Source of the DNA: Virgibacillus sp. 7505
Lineage (GTDB): Bacteria > Bacillota > Bacilli > Bacillales > Amphibacillaceae
Assembly (NCBI RefSeq): GCF_002272135.1
Contig: NZ_NPBF01000014.1
Span: forward strand, 1-64,000
Direction of reading: 5' to 3'
Length of the DNA: 64,000 nucleotides
Of this stretch, positions 7,420-15,289 are shown piece after piece; positions within the stretch are counted from its first letter, which is position 1, and each line of letters starts with the position of its first letter. The translations under genes and the position numbers were made by a program. The notes below the pieces were generated by a model. It saw only the letters and a program-made list of their open reading frames with translations, made no database searches and was not told the DNA's origin.

Positions 7420-8290
7420 ACAGTCTCAACAGCCATCTGTTTTAGGACAAGCATCATCCAGCCGTGAAATGGAGGAAGTAAAGGGGCAGATATTCATGGC
7501 TCGTCAGTTCCCTCGGAATATTTATCAAGCAGAGCAAAGGATCCTGGACAACTGCAAACGTGCATCTTTGGCAGAAGTTGCAGTCTACAGCTATCCAAGG
7601 GGTGGGACGAAGGTAGAAGGACCTTCCATCCGATTGGCTGAGGTACTAGCACAGAACTGGGGCAACCTTTCATTCGGCGTGAAAGAGCTAGAGCAGCGTG
7701 AAGGTGAATCTGTCGCCCTGGCTTATGCCTGGGACTTAGAAACCAACGTTCGCCAAGAGAAAGTATTCACAGTTAAGCACTCGCGTAAAGCCGGAGGGAA
7801 GCTTAAAAAGCTCGATGATCCACGCGATATCTACGAGCTGGTTGCGAATAACGGTTCCCGTCGGGTTCGTGCATGCATCCTTGGTATCATCCCTGGTGAC
7901 ATCGTTGAAAAGGCAGTGCAGGAGTGCAACAAGACATTGGAAGGTGGAAATGGCCGACCGTTGAAAGATCGCATTGCGAAAACGCTGGAACTATTCAAAG
8001 AAGAATACGGAGTCACACAGCAGCAACTAGAAGAATATGTCGGCTACAACATTTCAGCTTTCACTGATCGCGACTTAGCTGGACTAGGCAAGATTTACAC
8101 CTCTTTGAAAGACGGTATGTCCAAGCCAGTTGACTGGTTCGGCAAGAAAGCTGCAGCTGATAAACCAAAGGATGACAAACCATCCAGTAAACTGGCCGCC
8201 GACATGCAAAATGAGCAGGACAAGCCAAAGGAAGTGAAAGATGATGTCAGCGTTAATGACCTTGACCCAAGCAAACTACCACTCGACTGA
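7394..8290 (+). CDS. Candidate single-strand annealing/recombination protein
   Basis: A 298-aa protein of a phage family I know only as hypothetical. A conserved-looking core runs through about residues 27-190 (VKGQIFMARQFPRNIYQA, CKRASLAEVAVYSYPRGG, NNGSRRVRACILGIIPGDIV); the C-terminus is lysine/aspartate rich. It is followed by a PD-(D/E)XK nuclease and SSB. In phages that slot is usually filled by RecT, Erf or Sak annealing proteins, but none of their motifs is obvious. Annealase function is inferred from context. Confidence 0.7.
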   Translation: MANLVQQFEQSQQPSVLGQASSSREMEEVKGQIFMARQFPRNIYQAEQRILDNCKRASLAEVAVYSYPRGGTKVEGPSIRLAEVLAQNWGNLSFGVKELEQREGESVALAYAWDLETNVRQEKVFTVKHSRKAGGKLKKLDDPRDIYELVANNGSRRVRACILGIIPGDIVEKAVQECNKTLEGGNGRPLKDRIAKTLELFKEEYGVTQQQLEEYVGYNISAFTDRDLAGLGKIYTSLKDGMSKPVDWFGKKAAADKPKDDKPSSKLAADMQNEQDKPKEVKDDVSVNDLDPSKLPLD

Positions 8291-9047
8291 AGCTAACCGG
8301 GATTACTTCTCTGTTTCCCAATTCAAAAGGTTTGAGCAATGCGAAGCCAAAGCAATGGCAGATCTGAAAGGTGAATATAAAGAGCCGACTACTAACGCTT
8401 TACTGGTTGGCTCCTACGTTCACGCAGCATTCGAAAGTGATGAAGCATTCAATGACATTTTGACACAGAACAGTGACGCAATATTCAAGAATAACGGCAG
8501 CAAATACGCCGACTTCGAAACAGCTGACCGAATGATTGAGACATTGAAGAACGACAACTTGTCCATGTTCGCTCTGACAGGTGAAAAAGAGGTCATTATG
8601 ACTGCTGAACTGTTCGGGGTCCCTTGGAAAATGAAAGCAGACAACATCAATCTAGACCGAGGATTCTTCTCAGACATAAAGACCACACAGGAGCTTCATA
8701 AACGCTACTGGAGCAACAAATACGAAGGTTGGGTGTCATTTATCGAAGCATGGGGTTATGTGCTCCAGATGGCTCTGTATCGCTTAGTCATTAAGGCTAA
8801 TACCGGAAAAGAGCTGACACCATATATTGTGGCAGTTACAAAAGAGAATCCATGCAATAAGGCAGTGATCCACTTTGACGAATCAAGGTTCACATTCGAG
8901 GAGGAATACCTGGAAATGCGAATGGGGCGATTCAAGAAAGTAAAATCCGGTGAAGAAGAACCGAGCAGCTGTGGTAACTGCATCTATTGCCGACAGACTA
9001 AGAAACTAGCAGACACGATTGAAGTGGGAGCCTTGCTCTACGAATAG
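8241..9047 (+). CDS. PD-(D/E)XK exonuclease (DUF3799/RecB-like)
   Basis: Likely the 5'-3' exonuclease partner of the annealing protein. The N-terminal [15 protein letters not shown] and GSYVHAAFE are the family signature; the middle holds the catalytic D and K (FFSDIKTT) and a conserved Q/Y helix ([11 protein letters not shown]). Cysteines in CGNCIYC plus the early C resemble the Fe-S/zinc staple of AddB/Cas4-type nucleases. The start at 8241 has a GGAAG site and overlaps the previous gene by 50 bp; ATG 8256 is an alternative. Confidence 0.88.
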   Translation: MMSALMTLTQANYHSTEANRDYFSVSQFKRFEQCEAKAMADLKGEYKEPTTNALLVGSYVHAAFESDEAFNDILTQNSDAIFKNNGSKYADFETADRMIETLKNDNLSMFALTGEKEVIMTAELFGVPWKMKADNINLDRGFFSDIKTTQELHKRYWSNKYEGWVSFIEAWGYVLQMALYRLVIKANTGKELTPYIVAVTKENPCNKAVIHFDESRFTFEEEYLEMRMGRFKKVKSGEEEPSSCGNCIYCRQTKKLADTIEVGALLYE

Positions 9048-9058
9048 GAGGAAATGAA

Positions 9059-9508
9059 ATGTTAAACAGAGTCGTACTTGCTGGCCGTCTGGTCCGCGAT
9101 CCAGAGCTTAAATACACACCAAATGGCGTGGCAGTTGCGAACTTTACTCTTGCGGTGAACCGACCATTCAAAAGTCAATCAGGAGAAAGTGAAGCAGATT
9201 TCATCAACTGTGTCGTTTGGAGAAAGCCGGCAGAGAACCTGGCTAACTACATGAGTAAAGGAAGCTTAGTCGGAGTGGATGGACGTGTACAGACACGCAG
9301 CTTCGATAATCAGGAAGGCAAGAAAGTGTACGTGACTGAAATCGTTGCCGACAGTGTGCAGTTCCTTGAATCAAAAGGCGGCAGCAACACTCAAAGCAAT
9401 AACCAAAGCTACAACGGTGGCGGACAAGCTAACCAGCAGCAGAATAATGATCCATTTAAAGACAAAGGTGAACCAATCGATATTTCAGATGATGATTTGC
9501 CTTTCTAA
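9059..9508 (+). CDS. ssb: Single-stranded DNA-binding protein
   Basis: Binds ssDNA during phage replication and recombination. An OB-fold at residues 1-105 opens with [20 protein letters not shown] and contains [22 protein letters not shown] Gly/Asn/Gln linker leads to the acidic partner-binding tip DDDLPF. 149 aa is normal. A GGAGG site precedes the ATG. Confidence 0.98.
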   Translation: MLNRVVLAGRLVRDPELKYTPNGVAVANFTLAVNRPFKSQSGESEADFINCVVWRKPAENLANYMSKGSLVGVDGRVQTRSFDNQEGKKVYVTEIVADSVQFLESKGGSNTQSNNQSYNGGGQANQQQNNDPFKDKGEPIDISDDDLPF

Positions 9509-9623
9509 ATATTAGTCATATTCACGAACACAGTCACCTGCTAGAAGAAGCAAAGTAAAAGCATATGGCTGCCTCGGGAGCGGCGGCTAGAAATAACACC
9601 TAAAGGGAGAGGTGAAAGGGAGT

Positions 9624-10427
9624 ATGGCAAGACCAAGAAAAGAAGGAATGGATTACTTTCCACATGACACAGACGCCAGCAGCGATGAAAAGCTTGAAGC
9701 ATTGCGATCCGTCCATGGGAACGATGGATATGCATTTTACTTCATCCTTCTGGAAAGGATTTACCGGACAAGTCAGGCTGCATTGGATGTATCAAAACCT
9801 GTATTGTTCAAAGCTTTGGCTAACAAGCTGATGGTATCAGAACAGAAGCTTACAGACATGCTGCACGATTCATTTGATCTTGAGTTGTTGGATAGAGAAG
9901 CTTTTGAATCAAAGGGTTGGATCACCAGCAATGGCATAAGGAAACGACATGAAGAAGTAGAAAACATGAGGAATAAGTGGAGAAAAACGAAAGATACAGG
10001 AGTTTTCCAGGGAGAAAACACAGCGGATAATTCGGGAGATAACGCCGGGAAAAGCCCACAAAGTAAAGGAAAGGAAAGTAAAGCAAATAAAAAGCAAAGT
10101 AAAGAACAGGAAAGCAAGGTAGAGAACGCTACCTCCTACCTGTCCGAAAACTTTTTCAATGCATCCTTAAAAGAAAAAGAAACCTTATTCAGCTTTATCG
10201 ATGATCTCGGTGATGAGCTTTGTATCGAAGCTATGAAAAGAACTCGTATTGCTGAAAAGAAGTTGTCCTATGCTTTAGGAATCTTAAAACAATGGTATGC
10301 CAAAGGTATCCGAAATATGAAAGATGTTGATCGTGATGATGATTTGCACAACAAAAACAGCAATGTAAGACAGTTCAAGCCTAGAAGACAGCAACATGTA
10401 TATGATCCTGCGTCTGACGCATTCTGA
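9624..10427 (+). CDS. DnaD-like replication initiator (Lin1244-type N-terminus)
   Basis: Residues about 1-110 match the Lin1244/Lin1753 winged-helix domain (MARPRKEGMDYFPHD opening). A Lys/Ser linker (about 130-165) follows, and residues about 170-235 match the DnaB_2/DnaD C-terminal domain. Such phage proteins bind the origin and recruit the loader encoded next. ATG 9624 gives the family's usual start; a GTG at 9612 is possible. Its linker DNA contains three AAAGTAAAG repeats. Confidence 0.9.
   Translation: MARPRKEGMDYFPHDTDASSDEKLEALRSVHGNDGYAFYFILLERIYRTSQAALDVSKPVLFKALANKLMVSEQKLTDMLHDSFDLELLDREAFESKGWITSNGIRKRHEEVENMRNKWRKTKDTGVFQGENTADNSGDNAGKSPQSKGKESKANKKQSKEQESKVENATSYLSENFFNASLKEKETLFSFIDDLGDELCIEAMKRTRIAEKKLSYALGILKQWYAKGIRNMKDVDRDDDLHNKNSNVRQFKPRRQQHVYDPASDAF
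10060..10104 (+). repeat. AAAGTAAAG iteron-like repeats in replication gene
   Basis: AAAGTAAAG occurs three times, at 10060-10068, 10075-10083 and 10096-10104, in an A/G-rich stretch of the initiator gene. Several Firmicutes phages place their origin inside the initiator gene. The same bases encode a Lys-Ser linker, so low-complexity coding is an alternative explanation. Confidence 0.35.
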
Positions 10428-10438
10428 GGAGGTAGACA

Positions 10439-11251
10439 ATGAAATCATTCAAAGACGCGTTCAAAAGTAGCAGTTTTGCACAAAAGATTAAGCCAGCAGG
10501 CAGCCGTAACTGCGAAACCTGCGGTAATGAATACAAAGTCTATGAAACTCCTGCAGGTGTACAAGGTGCATGTAAGACTTGCTCAGACAATGAACTTAAG
10601 AAGGGACTACCATTCATCGAAGACCTTCAAGAAAGACGTGAAAGAAACTTCATCGAAAAGTTTGAGCGCGTGCCTTGGGATCTCCATGAAGCCACTGTAA
10701 ATTCATTCAAACCAGATTCTGAGTATGCATCGCAAGGAGAAGCTAGAAATTTAGTGGCTCGATTCATTCAAGGGTTTGCCAACGATGAAGGGGCGTCGCT
10801 TGTATTGAGCGGTTCCCCCGGCCTTGGCAAAAGTCATCTTGCGTATGCTGCAGCTAAAGCACTGAAGCACCAGAACTACAAGGTCCTGTATATAAAAGCT
10901 TCGGATTTACTGGAGTACGTAAGAGGTACATTTTCACCGAAGTCGGAGCTTACTGAGACGCAGATATTCGACATGATATCAGGACTTGATTTGTTGGTGA
11001 TGGATGACGTAGGTGCTGAGTACGTGAAAATGAACGATCATGGCTACGAAACATGGGTGTCTGATGTTCTGTGTAAAGTGTTCGATCTACGACTCAATAA
11101 GCCCGTTATTTGTACAACTAACTATACAGAGCGGGAGCTAGCAACCAAATACGGGATGCACGGCAATCGTATTACTTCAAGGATGCTGCAGAACGCAAAA
11201 GGGATACGGCTAGAAGGCAAGGATCGTAGAAAAAGGGAGGATGCATTCTGA
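10439..11251 (+). CDS. DnaC/DnaI-like helicase loader ATPase
   Basis: Loads the replicative helicase at the phage origin. A zinc-binding N-terminus has Cys25, Cys28, Cys45 and Cys48. AAA+ motifs follow: Walker A GSPGLGKS (125-132), Walker B LLVMDD (185-190), sensor I CTTNYT and an arginine-rich C-terminus. 270 aa is typical. It follows the DnaD-like gene by 11 bp with a GAGGAGG site; its stop overlaps the next start. Confidence 0.95.
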   Translation: MKSFKDAFKSSSFAQKIKPAGSRNCETCGNEYKVYETPAGVQGACKTCSDNELKKGLPFIEDLQERRERNFIEKFERVPWDLHEATVNSFKPDSEYASQGEARNLVARFIQGFANDEGASLVLSGSPGLGKSHLAYAAAKALKHQNYKVLYIKASDLLEYVRGTFSPKSELTETQIFDMISGLDLLVMDDVGAEYVKMNDHGYETWVSDVLCKVFDLRLNKPVICTTNYTERELATKYGMHGNRITSRMLQNAKGIRLEGKDRRKREDAF

Positions 11252-11427
11252 TGTGCAACATCTGCCACAATGGAGTATTTCACAATCTGGCCGGGGCTGT
11301 AACGCAAATAAGACCCTGCCCAAATGGTTGCAATAGGGCAACACCGGAAGAGTTGGATGCCAGGATTGAACGACAGATTCAGCGGTTGCTGACTGCTATG
11401 AGGAAGCGTGAAGCTAATGCCTGCTGA
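11251..11427 (+). CDS. 58-aa cysteine-rich small protein
   Basis: ATG 11251 overlaps the loader stop (TGATG). Starts MCNICHNGV, with a second cluster RPCPNGCNRA and a helical basic tail. The two Cys pairs suggest a zinc ribbon. It may act with the loader or bind nucleic acid (inference). Confidence 0.65.
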   Translation: MCNICHNGVFHNLAGAVTQIRPCPNGCNRATPEELDARIERQIQRLLTAMRKREANAC

Positions 11428-11692
11428 AGCATCGGTTTTCAAAAGGGAGAAGGCGAGCGACAGATACATTTTGCCGATCAAGGATCCTGGACACTGGACC
11501 AACATGCTTGAGGATCTTGAATTCATTATTGAGACAGAAAAGTTAGATGAAATAGCGAGACTACACAACGAAGGATACAACATGCACCAAATTAGTAAAT
11601 GCGTGAAACGGTACTCATGGGAAACACTCATCGCAATAATTCATTTGGCACGTCAAGGCAGGCTGACGCGACCGATAGCATTTGTGCAATGA
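11417..11692 (+). CDS. Phage hypothetical protein, HTH-like C-terminus
   Basis: A 91-aa protein from ATG 11417, overlapping the previous gene by 11 bp. The C-terminal helices (LDEIARLHNEGYNMHQISKC, then ETLIAIIHLARQGRL) look like a resolvase/TrfB-type HTH. No named family recognised. GTG 11408 is an alternative start. Confidence 0.65.
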   Translation: MPAEASVFKREKASDRYILPIKDPGHWTNMLEDLEFIIETEKLDEIARLHNEGYNMHQISKCVKRYSWETLIAIIHLARQGRLTRPIAFVQ

Positions 11693-11772
11693 CCACCATG
11701 GATTATGTGATTGTCATCGTAGTACCGGCAGCATTGTTTATTATCTTATGGCTTACGACAGGGGAGTGGTGA
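11689..11772 (+). CDS. 27-aa single-span membrane peptide
   Basis: ATG 11689 overlaps the preceding stop (ATGA). MTTMDY precedes a 17-residue hydrophobic span ending LW, then a short LTTGEW tail. Same length and coupling style as the peptide at 5813. Its 3' end carries the ribosome site of the methyltransferase, so it may act partly as a leader for that gene. Confidence 0.55.
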   Translation: MTTMDYVIVIVVPAALFIILWLTTGEW

Positions 11773-11774
11773 AG

Positions 11775-12674
11775 ATGAACTCCATCGAATTATTTGCCGG
11801 AATTGGCGGAATCAGCCTAGCAGCTGAATGGGCAGGGATTGAAACAAAAGCATTTTGTGAGATTGAGCCATTTGCTCAAAGGGTCTTGAACAAGCATTGG
11901 CCGGATGTACCGATCTTTGACGATGTAAGAACACTTAATAAACAAGCATTGGAAAAAAGGGGAGTTGACGTTGGAGCAATTGAGCTTATTACAGGAGGAT
12001 TCCCTTGCCAGCCTTACAGTATTGCCGGGAAGCGAAAAGGCAAGGGAGATGACCGTGACCTCTGGCCAGAGATGTTTAGGATTATCAAAGAAATCAGACC
12101 CCGTTGGGTTGTTGGTGAAAACGTTGCTAACTTCGTCAACATGGAGCTCGACAGAACGCTTTTTGACTTGGAGAGTGCAGGTTACAAGGGGCAATCGTTT
12201 GTTATACCGGCTGCAGCCATCGGCGCCAAGCATGAGCGAATGCGGACATTCGTTGTTGCCTACTCCGACAGCATCGGACGGGACGACAGGCGGGATCATC
12301 GGGAAAAACGATACCTACAAGATGAACAAGACAGGAACACTGCGGAAGATAAATCAGAACGGATCGGACGGTTCAATAGGGCTGGGGAGGTACGTTCAGT
12401 TCTGGCCGACACCAAGAACCAAGGGAATGTGCGGAGGAACGGGATCTTTTCAGAAGATGATGGAGCTTCAGAACAAAGGAATCATAACGGAGAAGGAAAG
12501 AAAGCAAATGACTGCAGGGAATGGTGGTCAGTTGAACCCGACGTGGGTCGAGTGGCTAATGGGGTTCCCAATCGGGTGGACAGAATTAAGGGACTCGGAA
12601 ACGCGGTAGTGCCTCAGCAGATCTACCCGATATTCAAAGCAATCATGGACATTGAGAACAGAACACTTAGGTAA
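11775..12674 (+). CDS. DNA (cytosine-5) methyltransferase
   Basis: Methylates cytosine in DNA, probably shielding phage DNA from restriction. C5-MTase motifs visible: I LFAGIGG (6-12), IV GGFPCQPYS with catalytic Cys78, VI GENV (114-117), VIII AKHERMRTF, and X GLGNAVVPQ near the end. The target-recognition region is short and polar. The start at ATG 11775 begins directly at motif I. No restriction enzyme is adjacent, as usual for phage orphan enzymes. A second long frame overlaps it from 11971 to 12609. Confidence 0.96.
   Translation: MNSIELFAGIGGISLAAEWAGIETKAFCEIEPFAQRVLNKHWPDVPIFDDVRTLNKQALEKRGVDVGAIELITGGFPCQPYSIAGKRKGKGDDRDLWPEMFRIIKEIRPRWVVGENVANFVNMELDRTLFDLESAGYKGQSFVIPAAAIGAKHERMRTFVVAYSDSIGRDDRRDHREKRYLQDEQDRNTAEDKSERIGRFNRAGEVRSVLADTKNQGNVRRNGIFSEDDGASEQRNHNGEGKKANDCREWWSVEPDVGRVANGVPNRVDRIKGLGNAVVPQQIYPIFKAIMDIENRTLR
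11971..12609 (+). CDS. Second reading frame nested in the methyltransferase gene
   Basis: A +1-frame reading of about 212 codons without a stop, wholly inside the methyltransferase. TTG 11971 has AAGGGGAG six nt upstream; ATG 12232 is an internal alternative. The product carries motifs I know from phage proteins found beside or inside such genes: SLLPTPTASDG, a repeated WPTP, and near the end LNPTWVEWLMGFPIGWT. The same bases encode methyltransferase motif X just after. It may be a true dual-coding gene or a shadow frame conserved because the enzyme is conserved. Confidence 0.45.
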   Translation: MEQLSLLQEDSLASLTVLPGSEKAREMTVTSGQRCLGLSKKSDPVGLLVKTLLTSSTWSSTERFLTWRVQVTRGNRLLYRLQPSAPSMSECGHSLLPTPTASDGTTGGIIGKNDTYKMNKTGTLRKINQNGSDGSIGLGRYVQFWPTPRTKGMCGGTGSFQKMMELQNKGIITEKERKQMTAGNGGQLNPTWVEWLMGFPIGWTELRDSETR

Positions 12675-12687
12675 GGGGGAAAAGAAT

Positions 12688-13308
12688 GTGAATTTAAAAG
12701 CATTGTTTGAAACACAAGCAAAGTTGGAAGCAGATATTTTGGAGAAGCACCCGGTGCAAGAAGGCGAGGATAGACTCAGCAAGAAGATACTGGCGCTGCA
12801 AGTGGAGCTGGGAGAATGTGCGAACGAATGGCGCGGGTTTAAGTTTTGGAGTCTTAAGCAAAATCCGATTCAAAGTAAATGGTGTGAAAGATGCCAGGGT
12901 TCCGGAAAAATCTATGGCGGATCCTTGCTTAATGAAAAGGTATTAGACTGCTGGCACTGTGATGGAAAGGGTTCTACTAATCCTCTGCTTGAGGAGTACG
13001 TTGACTGCCTGCATTTCATTTTGAGTATTGGGTTGGAGTTAAATGCAAGGGACATAGTAATCGATGGTAATTATACAGAAGAAAATACAGTTAAAACATT
13101 TATCAAGCTATACGATGATATAACAATGATTCTAACGGACTTGGGAACAGATATTTTTCGAGGACATATAAGAACAGACTATGAAGAGCTATTTAATACC
13201 TTTATTGGATTAGGAGAAAAACATCTAGGCTTCACTTGGGAACAAATCGAACAAGCCTACTACGAAAAGAACATGATCAATCATCAACGGCAACAGTCGG
13301 GATATTGA
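12688..13308 (+). CDS. Dimeric dUTPase-like NTP pyrophosphatase with zinc-knuckle insert
   Basis: Hydrolyses dUTP to keep uracil out of phage DNA (dUTPase_2, all-alpha NTP-PPase). Metal-site motifs are ELGECANEWRGFKFW (about 40-54) and EYVDCLHF (103-110). Between them lies a two-Cys-pair insert, CERCQGSG and CWHCDGKG (Cys66, 69, 88, 91), that looks like a DnaJ-type zinc finger. The start is GTG 12688 after AAGGGGG. The insert falls in the usual short loop; its role is unknown. Confidence 0.88.
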   Translation: MNLKALFETQAKLEADILEKHPVQEGEDRLSKKILALQVELGECANEWRGFKFWSLKQNPIQSKWCERCQGSGKIYGGSLLNEKVLDCWHCDGKGSTNPLLEEYVDCLHFILSIGLELNARDIVIDGNYTEENTVKTFIKLYDDITMILTDLGTDIFRGHIRTDYEELFNTFIGLGEKHLGFTWEQIEQAYYEKNMINHQRQQSGY

Positions 13309-13317
13309 GGTGATTAC

Positions 13318-13512
13318 ATGCCATTACTTAAAGAATACGCCGGAAGGCAACGGCAAGCAGTCATAGACCGACGCTGGTACCTGATAGATAAGCTGAAACG
13401 ATTTGGTGTGATTGAATACAAAGGAGTGCCGATCGAGCAGGCGGGACTGGTGCAGCTGGAGGATTTGCATATCAAGGTGATGTGCGAGAGGGGGAAGCAG
13501 GTTGAAGACTAA
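13318..13512 (+). CDS. FbpA-like small protein
   Basis: A 64-aa protein resembling the Fur-regulated basic protein A family (RRWYLIDKLKRFG, then a LVQLEDLHIKVM helix). In B. subtilis such proteins relate to iron sparing; phage copies have no known role. GAGGTGA precedes the ATG, and the 3' end overlaps the next gene. Confidence 0.6.
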   Translation: MPLLKEYAGRQRQAVIDRRWYLIDKLKRFGVIEYKGVPIEQAGLVQLEDLHIKVMCERGKQVED

Positions 13513-13909
13513 GAATAAAGCTGATCGAGTTAAATTAGCTAATGAACTTTTGAATATGATTGGCAGGCTGGGTAGACATTACTTTTACAATAAGGACGAA
13601 AATGCAATGTCAATCTTCGTGATAAGAGGCAGAAACAAGCGATTATGGTTCATCGATAAATTAGGATTCCTAGTCAATCCCTATGAATCTAACATAAGCA
13701 ATGACACTGGTTTTTCAGAAGGTGGAACGCTTTGGTCGCTGGTGCATGATATGAGAGAGTACATCCTTACAGTTAAAGCTACGAACGGCAATCATGGTTA
13801 TAGCGGTCTGTTGGGTGAAGGATGGGGCTATTCGCAAGAGGAGATGCAGGAAATCATTGGCTTTGCAGAACAGATAGGATTTATTGATAGGGCTGAGATA
13901 AATGCCTAG
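13502..13909 (+). CDS. Hypothetical early phage protein
   Basis: A 135-aa product from TTG 13502 (GGGGGAAG upstream), overlapping its neighbours at both ends. The C-terminus reads as a helix (YSQEEMQEIIGFAEQIGFI) after a Gly-rich loop. No family recognised; the first residues are uncertain because the start is TTG. Confidence 0.65.
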   Translation: MKTKNKADRVKLANELLNMIGRLGRHYFYNKDENAMSIFVIRGRNKRLWFIDKLGFLVNPYESNISNDTGFSEGGTLWSLVHDMREYILTVKATNGNHGYSGLLGEGWGYSQEEMQEIIGFAEQIGFIDRAEINA

Positions 13910-14333
13910 AAGCAAGTACGGTGCCAAGAAGGTAACTCTTGATGGCCACACATTTGATTCCAAAGCCGAAGCACATTTCTATCAATATACGAAACTACGG
14001 TTAAAAGCCGGAGACATTCAAGCATACGAACTACAACCAAGATACTTACTACAAGAAGCATTCAAGCACCAGGGCAAGTCAATTCAGAAGATGGAGTATG
14101 TGGCAGACTTCCTGATTACGCACAATGATGGCAGCCAGGAGGTAGTCGATGTAAAAGGTGTGGAGACAGAGGCTTTTAAGATCAAAAAGAAACTATTCTA
14201 CAAGCGGTACCCGGATTTGAAGCTATCACTAATGACTTACAAGCATGAACTTGGCGGCTGGATTGAGTTGGACGAGCTCAAGAAGTTGGAAAGGAAGGCA
14301 AAAACGAAACGGCAGAAGAAAGGGGCGGTATAG
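13902..14333 (+). CDS. DUF1064-type PD-(D/E)XK endonuclease
   Basis: A 143-aa protein of the phage DUF1064/resolvase-like family. The opening MPRSKYGAKKVTLDGHTFDS and KAEAHFY (catalytic E), then YVADFLI and EVVDVKG (D, then D-x-K), trace a nuclease core. It probably resolves or trims branched phage DNA before packaging; the exact substrate is inferred. The start overlaps the previous gene by 8 bp. Confidence 0.85.
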   Translation: MPRSKYGAKKVTLDGHTFDSKAEAHFYQYTKLRLKAGDIQAYELQPRYLLQEAFKHQGKSIQKMEYVADFLITHNDGSQEVVDVKGVETEAFKIKKKLFYKRYPDLKLSLMTYKHELGGWIELDELKKLERKAKTKRQKKGAV

Positions 14334-14489
14334 ATGGACAGATCAAATGATCCTCTTATGCTAAGCAAAAACACCCGTGTAGCTGCATTTATTGAAATAT
14401 TGAAAACAAAGAAGGGTGAACCGACAGTTGTACTGATTGATGGAGTGGAATTCGTGAAGAAGCCAGCAGGCCAGAAGGGGAGGAAGTAA
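14334..14489 (+). CDS. 51-aa small phage protein
   Basis: The ATG follows the previous stop directly. The sequence ends in a basic tail (VKKPAGQKGRK) after a beta-like TVVLIDGVEF. No family recognised. Operon position and spacing support translation. Confidence 0.55.
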   Translation: MDRSNDPLMLSKNTRVAAFIEILKTKKGEPTVVLIDGVEFVKKPAGQKGRK

Positions 14490-14490
14490 G

Positions 14491-14652
14491 ATGAGCCAAG
14501 AAAAACGGTGTGATTATAACACTTGTAAAGAAATAGCTACGACTAAAGGTCATGTGTGGACCAGGGATAAAGAGTTTATTGAAGTAAATGCTTGCGATGA
14601 ACATTCAAAACTTAGTGGCTTCTTTCCAGAACCGAAGGAGGAAGACAAATGA
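14491..14652 (+). CDS. 53-aa zinc-binding small protein
   Basis: GGGGAGGAAG precedes ATG 14491. Cys at CDYNTC and CDEH could bind one zinc (C-x4-C and C-x2-H). The ATGA overlap with the next gene shows coupling. Function unknown. Confidence 0.6.
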   Translation: MSQEKRCDYNTCKEIATTKGHVWTRDKEFIEVNACDEHSKLSGFFPEPKEEDK

Positions 14653-14867
14653 ACAAATACAAGCTTGATTACAAACTGACAAACGGTGAGAAAGGCACAC
14701 AAAACATGCCGGCAAACACGATTGAGGGTGCTAAAAAGGGAGCGCTGGCGCACATCGCTGATCGTGAAATGGTGGAAGTGGACGAGATTGACGAAAGTTC
14801 TTTGGTAGTCACATATGTTGGGCCATGGGTTCGAAATAAGAACGTTGAATGCGAGGGATGCACCTGA
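14649..14867 (+). CDS. 72-aa hypothetical phage protein
   Basis: Coupled to the upstream gene by ATGA and preceded by AAGGAGG. Contains MPANTIEGAKKGALAHIA and a beta-like SSLVVTYVG, and ends CEGCT. No family recognised. Confidence 0.65.
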   Translation: MNKYKLDYKLTNGEKGTQNMPANTIEGAKKGALAHIADREMVEVDEIDESSLVVTYVGPWVRNKNVECEGCT

Positions 14868-15241
14868 TGAGGATACTAACTAATGGTGAACAACTAGTTG
14901 GAAAGACAGTAGCCTTTGCGCATATTGCTCAGTTTGCTACAGCTGTAACTCTAGCAACCACAGACAACGAAGTAATTGTTTTTGAACCCGAATACGATTT
15001 CGAGGAAGAGGACATGTTCCGTTCGCGAATAAGGATATACCAACCTTACAGAGCTATTGAATATATCGAGAATCATAATTACGTAAGAGAAGAACTGGGA
15101 AAGAAAGGAATTTTCGATATCGAGGCGTACAAACAGAAAGAGAAAGAGCGACGTGAGCAGGAAAATAAAAAATTGGAAGAACTAAAAGAAAAACGAGAAA
15201 GAGAAGCTTACGAGCGACTTAAATTAAAGTTTGAAAAATAG
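14867..15241 (+). CDS. Hypothetical protein with coiled-coil tail
   Basis: A 124-aa product from ATG 14867 (TGATG overlap with the previous stop). The N-terminal 80 residues look globular; the last 45 are a highly charged Lys/Glu/Arg helix, probably a coiled coil. No family recognised. Confidence 0.65.
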   Translation: MRILTNGEQLVGKTVAFAHIAQFATAVTLATTDNEVIVFEPEYDFEEEDMFRSRIRIYQPYRAIEYIENHNYVREELGKKGIFDIEAYKQKEKERREQENKKLEELKEKREREAYERLKLKFEK

Positions 15242-15289
15242 ACCAAATTTGCCATATATTACGTGCCATACAAAGGGAGAAGTGGTATA

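Noticed and set aside
11775-12674. A full restriction-modification system
   Set aside because: No endonuclease gene adjoins the methyltransferase; neighbours are replication and dUTPase genes, so an orphan phage enzyme is simpler.
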